From contig NZ_CP151634.1 of assembly GCF_038397725.1 (NCBI RefSeq), positions 1,426,001-1,490,000 on the forward strand: a stretch of DNA of 64,000 bases. The letters run 5' to 3'. Under the pieces are notes generated by a model. The model worked only from the letters and a program-made list of their open reading frames with translations. It did not search any database and was not told the DNA's origin. The position numbers and the translations under genes are program-made. Positions 16,419 to 25,693 of this stretch are shown piece by piece. The DNA is from Microbacterium sp. LWO13-1.2 (lineage in GTDB: Bacteria; Actinomycetota; Actinomycetes; Actinomycetales; Microbacteriaceae). Each line of letters opens with the position of its first letter. Position 1 is the stretch's first letter.

Positions 16419-17912
16419 ATGACCGATGCCGTGAACTCCGCGGAGCATCCTGTAGTCCCCGGGTTCCACCCGGACCCGACGATCTGCCGGGCCGGAGACA
16501 CGTACTACCTCGCGCACTCATCGTTCGAGTATTCGCCGGGTGTTCCCCTCTGGCGGAGCACGGATCTCACCACGTGGGAGCAGGTGGGTCACGCCCTCGA
16601 CGGTGATGAGAACCTGCGCCCGGGCATCGCCGGACCCGGTGGAGGCGTGTACGCGCCGACGCTTCGTCATCACGCCGGACGATTCTGGATGATCACCACG
16701 AACGTCTCAGGAAAGGTCGGCCAGCTGGTCACCTCGGCCCCGAGCATCGAGGGTCCGTGGTCGCCGGGCATCGTGATCGAGGGCGCCGTCGGCATCGATC
16801 CCGACCTCGCCTGGGACGACGAGGGCACCTGTTACATGACGTTCAGCTCGAACATGTCATCGGCTCCGGGAATCGCCCAGGTGCGAGTGGACCTGGAGAC
16901 GGGCACAGTGCTCGACGAGCCGCGGACCGTCTCGCGCGGCACCGGACTGGCGTACCCCGAAGCTCCGCATGTCTTCCGGCGCGGCGACTGGTGGTACCTG
17001 CTCTACGCCGAGGGCGGCACGGAGCGCGGGCACACGGTGGGCATCGCCAGGGCGAAGACCCCGACGGGACCGTTCGAACTTCATCCGCACAATCCGATCT
17101 TCACCCGCCGCAGCACCACCTTCCCGGTGCAGAACGCCGGCCATGCCGACCTGATCGAGCGCCTCGACGGCTCCTGGGCGATGGTCTATCTCGGCGTCCG
17201 TCCGCGCGGAGCCACCCCTCAGTTCCACGTGAACGGTCGTGAGACGTTCCTCGCCGGCATCGACTGGGTCGACGACTGGCCTGTGGTCGTCCCGGACCGC
17301 TTCACCTTCACCCCCGCACCGACCGGGTTCACCGACCGCTTCGACGGACCGCTGCACCCCCGATGGACCTCTCCGGGCTTCGCCCCCGCCGAGATCGCCG
17401 AGAGCACACCGGGCGGCATCCGGATCGCCGTCGAGGATGACGCGCCCAACGGGGCACCGTCGATGCTCGCGACCCGCACCCTCGACGCGCACTGGCGATT
17501 CTCGGCGACGACCGAGGCCTCCGAGGCGGCCGCGGTGCGCGTGCGCATGGACGATCGGCACTGGGGCGAGGTCCGCATCGACTCCGGTCGCGCGCGGGCC
17601 GCACTTCACATCGGCGGGCTGACCCGCACCATCGACGACGACCGCACCGCGGCGTCCGGTGCGCGGTCGCTGATCATCGAATCCCGACCAGCGACGTCCG
17701 GGGGCCCGGACGACCTCGTCTTCGCCATCGCCGACGCCGACGGGGAGCGGGAACTCGCGCGCCTGGACGGACGGTATCTGTCGACCGAGGTCGCCGGTGG
17801 GTTCGTGGGGCGCACGGTCGGTCTGCGCGCGGCGAGCACAGCGGCGCTGTTCACGGACGTGGCGTACGAGCCACGGGAAGCCGCCAACGAGAACGCGGAG
17901 GTTCACTCATGA
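16419..17912 (+). CDS. cytoplasmic GH43 beta-xylosidase / alpha-L-arabinofuranosidase
   Basis: Glycoside hydrolase of 497 aa without signal peptide. The five-bladed propeller starts with GFHPDPTICR, carrying the catalytic base Asp, and YPEAPHVF holds the general acid Glu. A C-terminal beta-sandwich from about residue 310 matches GH43 subfamilies 11/12 (beta-xylosidase or arabinofuranosidase on oligosaccharides). ATG 16419 is chosen because GGAG lies 5 nt upstream and it follows the promoter; the frame is open further left but crosses the operators. It is coupled to the next permease gene (ATGA). In the xyloglucan locus it may remove arabinose or xylose side chains. Confidence 0.88.
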   Translation: MTDAVNSAEHPVVPGFHPDPTICRAGDTYYLAHSSFEYSPGVPLWRSTDLTTWEQVGHALDGDENLRPGIAGPGGGVYAPTLRHHAGRFWMITTNVSGKVGQLVTSAPSIEGPWSPGIVIEGAVGIDPDLAWDDEGTCYMTFSSNMSSAPGIAQVRVDLETGTVLDEPRTVSRGTGLAYPEAPHVFRRGDWWYLLYAEGGTERGHTVGIARAKTPTGPFELHPHNPIFTRRSTTFPVQNAGHADLIERLDGSWAMVYLGVRPRGATPQFHVNGRETFLAGIDWVDDWPVVVPDRFTFTPAPTGFTDRFDGPLHPRWTSPGFAPAEIAESTPGGIRIAVEDDAPNGAPSMLATRTLDAHWRFSATTEASEAAAVRVRMDDRHWGEVRIDSGRARAALHIGGLTRTIDDDRTAASGARSLIIESRPATSGGPDDLVFAIADADGERELARLDGRYLSTEVAGGFVGRTVGLRAASTAALFTDVAYEPREAANENAEVHS

Positions 17913-18910
17913 CCTTGACGATCGGGAACACGACCGCGGTCCAATCCGTGGTGATCAAGGACTCGCCCACCTCGCGCCGACGCCGTGGGCGCCGCCAGCG
18001 ACAGCAGGCCGGCGGCCGCCGTTCGATGGGGATGTTCCTGTGCATCCTGCCCTTCCTGGTGCTGGTCTTCCTCTTCTCCTACTTCCCGCTCTACGGCTGG
18101 ATCTATTCGCTGTTCGACTACCGGCCGGCCCTCGGGCTCGCCGGCAGCGAGTTCGTCGGACTGCAGTGGTTCGAGCTCCTCGTCAGCTCACCGACGCAGG
18201 TGGCCCAGATCGGGCAGGTGCTGCTGAACACGCTCGCCATCAGCTTCCTCGGCATCGCGACCTCGATCCTCCCGCTGTTCTTCGCGATCTTCCTCAACGA
18301 GGTGCGTGCTCCGTGGTTCCGCAACGCCGTGCAGACGCTGACCACACTCCCGAACTTCATCTCGTGGGTGCTCGTCTACATGATCGCGTTCTCGCTGTTC
18401 TCCAGCTCGGGCCTCGTCAACAACGTGCTCAACGACGCGGGGCTCATCACGCAGCCGCTCAAGTTCCTCGACAGCGATCAGAACGTCTGGCTCACGATGA
18501 CGTTGTGGAGCGTCTGGAAGGGCCTCGGCTGGGGCGCGATCATCTACCTCGCCGCGATCGCCGGCATCGACCAGTCGCTGTACGAGTCGGCCAAGATCGA
18601 CGGCGCCGGACGATTCCAGCTGATGCGGTACATCACCATTCCGCAGCTGATGCCGACCTACCTCGTGCTGCTGCTCCTGTCGGTCGCGAACATGCTGAAC
18701 AACGGCATGGAGCAGTACTTCGTGTTCCAGAACGCCTTCAACAAGGAGACCATCCAGGTCCTCGATCTGTACGTCTACAACATCGGCATCACGGGCAACA
18801 GCCTGTCGATGGCGACCGCGATCGGCATGCTGAAGAGCATCATCTCGGTCGCTCTCCTGCTCACCGTCAACTGGATCGCCAAGCGCGTCCGCGGCCAGTC
18901 CATCGTCTGA
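17909..18910 (+). CDS. sugar ABC transporter permease, LplB type
   Basis: MalF-like permease of 333 aa with a basic N-terminal tail of about 40 residues and six helices. The EAA loop is ESAKIDGAGRFQ. The sequence style, with FFAIFLNEVR and a C-terminus ending in a lysine/arginine pair, is that of the LplB/YtcP/YtcQ importer group, which carries oligosaccharides from plant cell walls. Its start overlaps the GH43 stop as ATGA. With the following permease and binding protein it should form the importer for xyloglucan oligosaccharides. No ATPase gene is present, so a shared MsmK-type ATPase encoded elsewhere is likely. Confidence 0.93.
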   Translation: MTLTIGNTTAVQSVVIKDSPTSRRRRGRRQRQQAGGRRSMGMFLCILPFLVLVFLFSYFPLYGWIYSLFDYRPALGLAGSEFVGLQWFELLVSSPTQVAQIGQVLLNTLAISFLGIATSILPLFFAIFLNEVRAPWFRNAVQTLTTLPNFISWVLVYMIAFSLFSSSGLVNNVLNDAGLITQPLKFLDSDQNVWLTMTLWSVWKGLGWGAIIYLAAIAGIDQSLYESAKIDGAGRFQLMRYITIPQLMPTYLVLLLLSVANMLNNGMEQYFVFQNAFNKETIQVLDLYVYNIGITGNSLSMATAIGMLKSIISVALLLTVNWIAKRVRGQSIV

Positions 18911-18923
18911 GAAGGAGACACCC

Positions 18924-19844
18924 ATGAGCAGCACGACCTTCGGGGTCCGCCGTCGCAGCAGTGGCGACATCATCTTCGCGATGACGAACTACACGGTCTT
19001 CATCGCGCTCGCCTTCCTGTGCGCCTACCCGTTCTACTTCCTGATCATCAACTCGATCAGCGCCAACGACGTCTCGGCCCTCGGGCAGGTGCGCTGGTTC
19101 CCTGTCGATCTCCACCTCGAGAACTACTCGCAGGTGCTGCAGTTGAACGGCCTCCCGATGGCGGCCGTGGTCAGCATCGGGCGCACGGCGATCGGCACCT
19201 TCGCCGCCGTCCTCGCCTCCGCCTTCCTCGGGTTCATGTTCTCGCAGAGCAAGATGTGGGGCCGCCAGTTCTGGTACCGCTCCGTCATCATCACCATGTA
19301 CTTCAGCGCCGGACTCATCCCGGTGTTCATCGTGATGAAGACGCTCGGCCTCACCAACAACTTCTGGGTCTACGTGCTGCCGTTCATCGTGCAGCCGTTC
19401 TTCATCATCCTGGTGAAGACGTACGTCGAGGCGATGCCCGAGTCGCTCCAGGAAGCGGCCGAGATGGACGGCGCGAACATCGTGCAGATCTTCTTCCGCA
19501 TCTTCCTGCCGAACATGACCCCGATCCTCGCGACGGTCGCTATTTTCTCGGCGGTCGCCCAGTGGAACTCGTTCCAGGACACGTTGATCTACATCACCGA
19601 TCAGAGTCTGTACACCCTGCAGTACCTGCTCTACATGTTCATCAATCAGGCCAACAGCCTGGCTCAAGCCGCTCAGAACTCCGGCGGCAACCTGACCGGC
19701 ATCATCACGGCGGCGACCACACAGACGCCGACGTCGATCAGGATGACCGTCTCCGTGCTGGTCGTGCTGCCGATCATCTTCATCTATCCCCTGTTCCAGC
19801 GCTTCTTCGTGAAGGGCATCATGCTGGGCGCCGTCAAGGGCTGA
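18924..19844 (+). CDS. carbohydrate ABC transporter permease, YtcP type
   Basis: MalG-like permease of 306 aa. The helix after the short N-terminus reads FLCAYPFYFLIINSIS, the EAA loop is EAAEMDGANIVQ, and the C-terminus ends in MLGAVKG, a hallmark of the YtcP group. GGAGA precedes the ATG by 6 nt. It pairs with the permease directly upstream, 13 bp away. The substrate is inferred from the enclosed glycosidases. Confidence 0.93.
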   Translation: MSSTTFGVRRRSSGDIIFAMTNYTVFIALAFLCAYPFYFLIINSISANDVSALGQVRWFPVDLHLENYSQVLQLNGLPMAAVVSIGRTAIGTFAAVLASAFLGFMFSQSKMWGRQFWYRSVIITMYFSAGLIPVFIVMKTLGLTNNFWVYVLPFIVQPFFIILVKTYVEAMPESLQEAAEMDGANIVQIFFRIFLPNMTPILATVAIFSAVAQWNSFQDTLIYITDQSLYTLQYLLYMFINQANSLAQAAQNSGGNLTGIITAATTQTPTSIRMTVSVLVVLPIIFIYPLFQRFFVKGIMLGAVKG

Positions 19845-19875
19845 CGACGTCACTGCATCCAAGAAAGGAAATGCA

Positions 19876-21624
19876 ATGAAACTCAAGCGCAAGGTGGCGC
19901 TCACCGCGGTGGCGCTCGTTGCCGCGGGCCTGCTCACGTCCTGCACCGGAGGTGACGCGCAGCAACAGGAGTCCATCTCCTCCTTCCCCGACAAGTGGGA
20001 TGAGGAGATCACGATCGACGTCTTCGACGGGCTCGCGAATTACATGGGGATCCAGGAGGGCTGGTTCGCCGACATCGTGAAGAAGAAGTTCAACATGAAG
20101 CTGAACATCATCGCCCCGAACGTCGCCGGCGGCGGTGACACCCTCTACAACACGCGGGTCTCGGCGGGCGATCTCGGCGACATGATCATCACCGAGAAGG
20201 GTGAGAAGCTCGATGAGCTGGTCCAGGGCGGGCTGGTGATGGACAGCGCGCCGTTCTACCCCGCGATGAGCAACGTCGAGGAGTTCGACACGGCCGTCGA
20301 GCACCTCAACGACGGAAAGGACGGCGTCTTCGCCTTCCCGACCTCGGTCTCCTCGCTGAAGCCGACCCAGCCGTCTGAGGGGCTGGACCCGACGTTCGGC
20401 CCGTATGTCCGCTGGGATCTCTACAAGGCCCTCGGCTATCCGGAACTCAACACCCTCGAGGATCTCGTTCCGGTGCTGAAGGACATGCAGGATCTTGAGC
20501 CGACCGCCCCCAACGGCGGCAAGGTGTACGCGCTGTCGCTGTTCAAGGACTGGGACGGCAACATGATGGTCACCGCCAAGCAGCCGACCACCTTCTACGG
20601 CTACGACGAGCTCGGCTTCGTGTTGGCGAAGGCCGACGGTTCGGACTACCAGGGCATCCTCGACGATGACGGCGAGTACATGCGCACGCTGAAGTTCTAC
20701 CACGAGGCCAACAAGCTCGGCCTCGTCGACCCCGAATCGACCACCCAGAACTACGACACCATGTGGTCGAAGGTGCAGAACGGACAGGTCCTCTTCTCGT
20801 GGTGGCCGTGGCTCGGTCAGGCCGCCTACAACACCGATGTGAACACCGCGGCGGGCAAGGGCTTCGAGCTCGCGCCGGTCAAGGACATCAACATCTTCTC
20901 GTACGGAGCAGAGGCCTATGGCGGCAAGCCGGTGATCGCGATCGGCTCGAAGGCCGAGGACCCGGAGCGCATCGCGGCGTTCATCGACTGGCTGTACTCG
21001 GCCGAAGGCACCTACGCCAACAACAGCCAGACCATGGGCGCAGCCGGCCCGCAGGGCATGACCTGGGAGCTCGACGACGCCGGTCAGCCGGTGCTGACCG
21101 AACTCGGCAAGCAGGCCTTCATCAGCGGTGAGGCGCAGGTTCCGGCTGAGCTGGGCGGCGGCACGTACACCGACGGCGCCTCCGCGCTCAACGTCACCGC
21201 CGTCCTTCCCGTCGACATCGACGAGGAGACCGGGCTGCCGTTCAGCTACAAGGCATGGCCGTCGTACCAGGAGCTCGTGAAGACGCCGCTCTCGGAGGAC
21301 TGGTCGGCCAAGATGGGCGGAGCCGCCACCACCATGGAGTACCTGGAGACGAACGACCAGCTGCTGGTCGCCCCCGGCGCGAGCTATGCGGCCCCCGCCG
21401 ACCCCTCGGAGATCGAGACGCTCCGCAACCAGGTCAAGGCCATCGTCATCCAGTACTCGTGGCAGATGGCATTCGCCGCCAGCGACGACGAGTTCGAGTC
21501 ACTGAAGGCCCAGCTGCAGGAGCAGGCAGCCGGTCTCGGATACGACAAGGTGCTCGAGTTCGACATGGAGAACGCCGAGTCGCAGAACAAGCAACGTGAG
21601 GCGGTGGCGGCAGACGCCGGCTGA
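19876..21624 (+). CDS. extracellular solute-binding lipoprotein, YtcQ/LipO type
   Basis: Lipoprotein of 582 aa, long as is typical for binding proteins of LplB/YtcP importers. The signal peptide ends in the lipobox LLTSC. The mature protein is a family 1 extracellular solute-binding fold of two lobes, and has a run ending QPTTFYGYDELG in the ligand-cleft region. It would present xyloglucan oligosaccharides to the two permeases encoded just upstream. AAGAAAGG precedes the ATG. It is the last gene of the operon, and a 20-bp terminator follows 8 bp after the stop. Confidence 0.92.
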   Translation: MKLKRKVALTAVALVAAGLLTSCTGGDAQQQESISSFPDKWDEEITIDVFDGLANYMGIQEGWFADIVKKKFNMKLNIIAPNVAGGGDTLYNTRVSAGDLGDMIITEKGEKLDELVQGGLVMDSAPFYPAMSNVEEFDTAVEHLNDGKDGVFAFPTSVSSLKPTQPSEGLDPTFGPYVRWDLYKALGYPELNTLEDLVPVLKDMQDLEPTAPNGGKVYALSLFKDWDGNMMVTAKQPTTFYGYDELGFVLAKADGSDYQGILDDDGEYMRTLKFYHEANKLGLVDPESTTQNYDTMWSKVQNGQVLFSWWPWLGQAAYNTDVNTAAGKGFELAPVKDINIFSYGAEAYGGKPVIAIGSKAEDPERIAAFIDWLYSAEGTYANNSQTMGAAGPQGMTWELDDAGQPVLTELGKQAFISGEAQVPAELGGGTYTDGASALNVTAVLPVDIDEETGLPFSYKAWPSYQELVKTPLSEDWSAKMGGAATTMEYLETNDQLLVAPGASYAAPADPSEIETLRNQVKAIVIQYSWQMAFAASDDEFESLKAQLQEQAAGLGYDKVLEFDMENAESQNKQREAVAADAG

Positions 21625-21632
21625 CCCTCCTC

Positions 21633-21674
21633 GCAGAACGCCCCCGGGACCATGTGGTCCCGGGGGCGTTCTGC
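21633..21674. terminator. strong bidirectional terminator
   Basis: A perfect 20-bp stem (21633-21652 with 21655-21674) with a 2-nt tip, placed between the convergent binding-protein and DUF624 genes. Confidence 0.88.
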
Positions 21675-21687
21675 GTGGGGTTGCGGG

Positions 21688-22293
21688 TTACCGGCGGTGC
21701 CGCGCGAAGACGCTGCGGAAGAGGAAGGCGGCGGCGTAGGCGCCGACCGAGAAGCCGACTGTTCCCATGATCACCAGGAACGGCGGGAAGAGGATGCTGA
21801 TGCACGCCAGCGTCACCGGGATCATCAGCAGGCCGAAGGTGCGTGCCGGCTCGGCAGCCGCGAGCAGCACGGCGTTCTTCAGGGTGCGTCGGACGCCGTC
21901 GTCGAACGTCGCCACCAGCGCCATCGCATAGAGGAAAGCGGTGAAGAGGAAGACGGCGGCGAGTGCGGCGACCACGCCGCCGGTCGTTCCCAGCACGCTC
22001 GGCGTGGACAACCAGAACACGGCGCTGAAGACCAGCAGCGCGACCGGCACCAGCAGTGCGAGGCCGGTGAGCGCACCGCGGCGGAAGTTCTTCACGAACG
22101 CGGGGAGGAAATCGGCGACCGGCCGCCCGGTCTCGTCATCGGAATAGCGGATGGTGACCTGGAACAGCGCGCTCGTCGCGGCGCCGATCGTGACGATCGG
22201 AAGGCACGTGACCAGATACATCACGTTCAGCGCGACGAACTCGATGAACGTCGACAGCCCCTGCACGGACCGGCTGTTCGGGTCGATCCTCAT
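21688..22293 (-). CDS. DUF624 (YesL-like) membrane protein
   Basis: Membrane protein of 201 aa with about five helices. The N-terminal helix region FIEFVALNVMYLVTCLPIVTIGAAT is the DUF624/YesL signature, recognisable by NxxYLxxCLPIxTIG. YesL-like proteins are found almost only beside LplB/YtcP-type importers and glycosidases; their function is not established, and an importer-accessory role is inference. It overlaps the LacI stop as ATGA and ends the GH95-LacI-DUF624 operon. A second member lies at 38542-39180. Confidence 0.87.
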   Translation of the reverse strand: MRIDPNSRSVQGLSTFIEFVALNVMYLVTCLPIVTIGAATSALFQVTIRYSDDETGRPVADFLPAFVKNFRRGALTGLALLVPVALLVFSAVFWLSTPSVLGTTGGVVAALAAVFLFTAFLYAMALVATFDDGVRRTLKNAVLLAAAEPARTFGLLMIPVTLACISILFPPFLVIMGTVGFSVGAYAAAFLFRSVFARHRR

Positions 22294-23294
22294 CGGGCGA
22301 TGACTTCGGCCTGCTCGAGGGCTGACTCTTGTCGCGACGAGGCGAGAACCGGCGGCAGCAGCCGCACCTTCGGCGTGCTCTCACCGGCGAGCAGGGCCAT
22401 GAGCGCCTGCGTGGCGGCGATGCCGAGGCCCTCGGCCGGCAGGTCGATGCTGTCGGCCAGGGTCGGCACGGTGCGTGCCGTATCCGCCGGGCAGAGCGCG
22501 ATCGCCTCGAGCCCTTCGACCGTCGCCGCGCGTGCCGCGAGGTGTGCCAGAGCACCTTCGTTGTGGATGAAGAGGCCTGTCACATCAGGATGCTCGGCGA
22601 GGACCGCGTCCAGGACCTCGACGGATTCGTGCGTGGTCGGGCACGGGTGCACCGTCGCCGGAACACCGCGCTCCGCGCACACGGCGAGGAAGCCGGTGGA
22701 GAGCCGTTCGGCATACGAGGTGCGCCGGTCGATCACCTCACGGGGCGAGCCGAGCAGCGCCACGCGGCGGTGACCGAGGGCGATCAGCCGCTCCGCAGCC
22801 GCGCGTCCCGCGCTCTCGAAGTCGAAGTCGACGCAGGTCAGCTCCTCGGCCCCGCGCGGCAGGCCGATCAGCACGCTGGGGGCGGAGAGGTCGCGCAGGG
22901 TGGCGATGCGCGGATCGTCCGACTCGACATCCATCAACAGTAGGGCGTCGACCATCGAGGCGCCGGTCGCGCGGCGCAGGCCCTCGCCGTCGTCACTGGT
23001 GAGCAGCAGGATGTCGTACTGGTGCACCCGCGCCTCGCGCACGATGCCGGCGACGATCTCCATGACGACGTGCACGTCGACACCCGAGCGCAGCGGTGCC
23101 TGCAGGCCGATCACACTGGTGGATCGCGAAGCGAGCGAGCGGGCACTCGCGTGCGGTCGGTACTCCAGCGCATCGATGGCGCTCTCGACGCGCTCCTTCG
23201 TGTCCTGAGAGATCGTCCTCTTGCCGCTCATCACGTATGAGACGGTCGAGATGGAGACGCCGGCTGCCCGTGCGACGTCTGCGATGGTCACCAT
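22290..23294 (-). CDS. LacI family repressor of the xyloglucan locus
   Basis: Repressor of 334 aa: N-terminal helix-turn-helix [22 protein letters not shown], hinge helix ending ASARSLASR, and a periplasmic-binding-like effector domain. It lies between the GH95 gene, whose stop it overlaps by 7 bp, and the DUF624 gene. GGGAG precedes its ATG. The recurring palindrome TCGAAGCGYTTCGA at 15228, 16284, 16340 and 25657 is its most likely operator, since it is the only LacI gene in this block. The inducer is probably a xyloglucan-derived oligosaccharide. Both statements are inference. Confidence 0.9.
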   Translation of the reverse strand: MVTIADVARAAGVSISTVSYVMSGKRTISQDTKERVESAIDALEYRPHASARSLASRSTSVIGLQAPLRSGVDVHVVMEIVAGIVREARVHQYDILLLTSDDGEGLRRATGASMVDALLLMDVESDDPRIATLRDLSAPSVLIGLPRGAEELTCVDFDFESAGRAAAERLIALGHRRVALLGSPREVIDRRTSYAERLSTGFLAVCAERGVPATVHPCPTTHESVEVLDAVLAEHPDVTGLFIHNEGALAHLAARAATVEGLEAIALCPADTARTVPTLADSIDLPAEGLGIAATQALMALLAGESTPKVRLLPPVLASSRQESALEQAEVIAR

Positions 23295-25627
23295 CGGTTC
23301 TCCCTCGGCTCGATGAGAGCGGGCTGCCCTGCAGTGAGGACGACGGATCGGATGCCGATCCCCGGCCCGCTCATCTCTATTGTGGTGTTCCCATCGCTGC
23401 GCAACCGTACTTTCACGATTTCGCCGTGTTCCCAGTCGATGTCGACGGTCACGCCCCCTCGTGCGCGCAACCCGCGCACGCTTCCGACCGGCCAGTCCGG
23501 TGGCAGTGCCGGCAGCAGCAGCAGCATCCGCTCGTCATGGGACTGCAGCAGCGCCTCGGCGACACCGGCGGTGAGGCCGATGTTCCCGTCGATCTGGAAC
23601 GGCGGATGCGCGCTGAATCCATTCGCATAGAGACCGCCGCGGTGGCCCCCGCCGTCGGAGACCGCAGGACGCAGCGCCATCGTGATCTGGTCGAGCACCT
23701 GCGCGCCATCCCCGAGGCGTGCCCACATCGCGGTGCGCCAGGCCAGTGCCCACCCCGTCGACTCCCGTCCACGGGAGATGATCGAGGCTGCCGCAGCGGC
23801 GGCGAGCTCAGGCGACCGGGCCGGCGTGATCTGCGCAAGCGGGAACAGGCCGACGAGATGAGACAGGTGCCGGTGGTCGGGCTCGGTGTCCTCGCGGGGG
23901 CGGTCCCATTCCCGCAGGGTGCCGTCGGCATCGACCTCGGCGTCGGGAAGGGCGGTGGTCAGGGTGAGCAGCTCGGCGATCCACGGCTCGTCGATGCCGA
24001 GTGCCATCGAGGCCTGCACGCACGCCGTCGCGAGGGCCCGCAGCAGCGCGACGTCCATCGTCGAGGATTCGCCCACGCCGGTCGCGGTGCCGTCATCGGC
24101 GAGGAAGTGGTTCTCCGGTGACGTCGAGGGGCTCGTGTACGTGCGGGTGCCGTCATCCCGGATCCATGACAGCGCGAACTGTGCGGCGGAGGCGAGCACC
24201 GGCCACGACTGCATGCGCAGCTCATCGATGTCGCCGGTGAACGCGTAGCGCTCCCAGAGGTGCAGGCTCAGCCAGACCCCGCCCATCGGCCAGAACGCCC
24301 AGGCAGGGTCGCCGTGACCGGCCCCGACCGGCGCAGCGTGCCCCCAGGCGTCGGAATTGTGGTGCGCCACCCAGCCGTCCGCACCGTGCAGCTCACGTGC
24401 GACGGTGCTGCCGGATCCGGCCGCGAGCCGCCGGATGAAGCGCAGCAGTGGGGTGTGGCATTCGCTGAGCGCGGTGGTCTCGGCAGCCCAGTACGCCATC
24501 TGCAAGTTGATGTTCGTCGTGTACGCGCTCGACCATGGGCCGGGAAGCTCGGCATTCCACAGGCCCTGCAGCGTGAGGGGCAGTCCGGTGTGCCGGGACG
24601 ACGACAGCAGGAGGTAGCGACCGTAGTGGAAGAGCAGGGCGACGAGGCCGGGGTCCGGCCGCTCCTGCGCTGCCGCGATCCGCTGTTCGGTGCTGAGCTC
24701 CATTGCACCGTCCGCAGAGGGCAGGGTCAAGGCACAGCGCAGATACAACTCCTGATGCGCGGCGACGTGCGTCCCGTACAGCCGCGCGGACTCGGCGACG
24801 GCATCCGATCCGACCTGCCCCAGCACGGCGACCGCGCGTGTCGGAGCATCGGCCTCCGACTCCGGCTCTCCGGAGATCGACGGCGCGGTCGCGGTGCCGA
24901 TGACGAAGACGTGGGTGCGGGCGAGCTCGGTGACCAGCGTTCCGGCCTGGACGGTCGCCGGGCCCGCCGACCGCACGGCGATCGCGCCGGTGCGTCCGTC
25001 GCCGTACCGGACCGGCTCCGGCGGGGTCTCGTGCCCCGGAGCCACATCGATCGGCAGCAGCAGCTCGCGGACGATTCCGTCGGGGATGCCGGCATCCGGC
25101 CCCGCGGAGCGGAGCAGGCTCCCGACACGCAGCCGCACGCGCACCGGAGCATCCGCCTCGATCCGGTGCACGATCGCCCCGCCGGCGGAGTCCGCCCATG
25201 TCGTATGGCGCACGCCGGCGTACTCGAGATGGGCGGTCGCCGTCGTGAGGTCGAGACGGCGACGGCATCCGTCGTCGAAGGTTCCGTCGACCTCGACGTC
25301 GATCCAGCCGAGCGGCAGGAAGGCCTGCACCCACGGCGTCTGCTGTCGCTGGAGGAGCCGTTCGGCTGCGGCGGCATCGCCGCCGGCGATGGCAGCGCGC
25401 ACCGCGTGGAGAGCATCCGGACCGCGATCGACCACGCCGGCGAGCGGGTCCTGGTCGGGGAGGCCGGACCAGGCGGTGATGTCGTTCAGCCACAAGCGCT
25501 CAGCGCCGGGGCCGCCCTGACAGGTCGCTCCGCGCACCCCGTTGCCGACCGGGAAGGCATCGGTCCATCGCGCGGCCGCGCGATCGGAGCGCAGCATGTG
25601 AAGCGCTTCGCGAAGCATCGTGGACAT
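23288..25627 (-). CDS. GH95 alpha-L-fucosidase (or alpha-L-galactosidase)
   Basis: Enzyme of 779 aa without signal peptide. The N-terminal sandwich has [10 protein letters not shown] and LNDITAWSG. The (alpha/alpha)6 catalytic part has the paired Asn motif [11 protein letters not shown], the Glu-bearing SPENHF and the Asp-bearing [11 protein letters not shown]. These correspond to the catalytic residues known from Bifidobacterium 1,2-alpha-L-fucosidase. GH95 inverting enzymes release L-fucose from 1,2-linkages such as the fucosyl-galactose of xyloglucan. The ATG at 25627 would have a 6-nt leader; a GTG at 25633 sits exactly 6 nt after the -10 box and could be a leaderless start. First gene of an operon with LacI and DUF624. 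Confidence 0.9.
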   Translation of the reverse strand: MSTMLREALHMLRSDRAAARWTDAFPVGNGVRGATCQGGPGAERLWLNDITAWSGLPDQDPLAGVVDRGPDALHAVRAAIAGGDAAAAERLLQRQQTPWVQAFLPLGWIDVEVDGTFDDGCRRRLDLTTATAHLEYAGVRHTTWADSAGGAIVHRIEADAPVRVRLRVGSLLRSAGPDAGIPDGIVRELLLPIDVAPGHETPPEPVRYGDGRTGAIAVRSAGPATVQAGTLVTELARTHVFVIGTATAPSISGEPESEADAPTRAVAVLGQVGSDAVAESARLYGTHVAAHQELYLRCALTLPSADGAMELSTEQRIAAAQERPDPGLVALLFHYGRYLLLSSSRHTGLPLTLQGLWNAELPGPWSSAYTTNINLQMAYWAAETTALSECHTPLLRFIRRLAAGSGSTVARELHGADGWVAHHNSDAWGHAAPVGAGHGDPAWAFWPMGGVWLSLHLWERYAFTGDIDELRMQSWPVLASAAQFALSWIRDDGTRTYTSPSTSPENHFLADDGTATGVGESSTMDVALLRALATACVQASMALGIDEPWIAELLTLTTALPDAEVDADGTLREWDRPREDTEPDHRHLSHLVGLFPLAQITPARSPELAAAAAASIISRGRESTGWALAWRTAMWARLGDGAQVLDQITMALRPAVSDGGGHRGGLYANGFSAHPPFQIDGNIGLTAGVAEALLQSHDERMLLLLPALPPDWPVGSVRGLRARGGVTVDIDWEHGEIVKVRLRSDGNTTIEMSGPGIGIRSVVLTAGQPALIEPRENRW

Positions 25628-25671
25628 CGGCACCCGGCTAGTATATGGTCTCGTTGTTGAAGCGCTTCGAC
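25600..25671. promoter_or_regulatory. divergent GH95/GH42 promoters with two LacI-type operators
   Basis: The operator GTTGAAGCGCTTCGAC (25656-25671) sits at the start of the GH42 transcript. A second core GAAGCGCTTC (25600-25609) lies in the first codons of the GH95 gene, centres 59 bp apart. On the + strand TGGACA (25621-25626), 17 bp and TATGGT (25644-25649) form a promoter. On the - strand TATACT (25645-25640) is the GH95 -10 box, so the two -10 boxes overlap. Confidence 0.65.
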
Positions 25672-25693
25672 AATCGCAGAGATGAGAGAGAAA

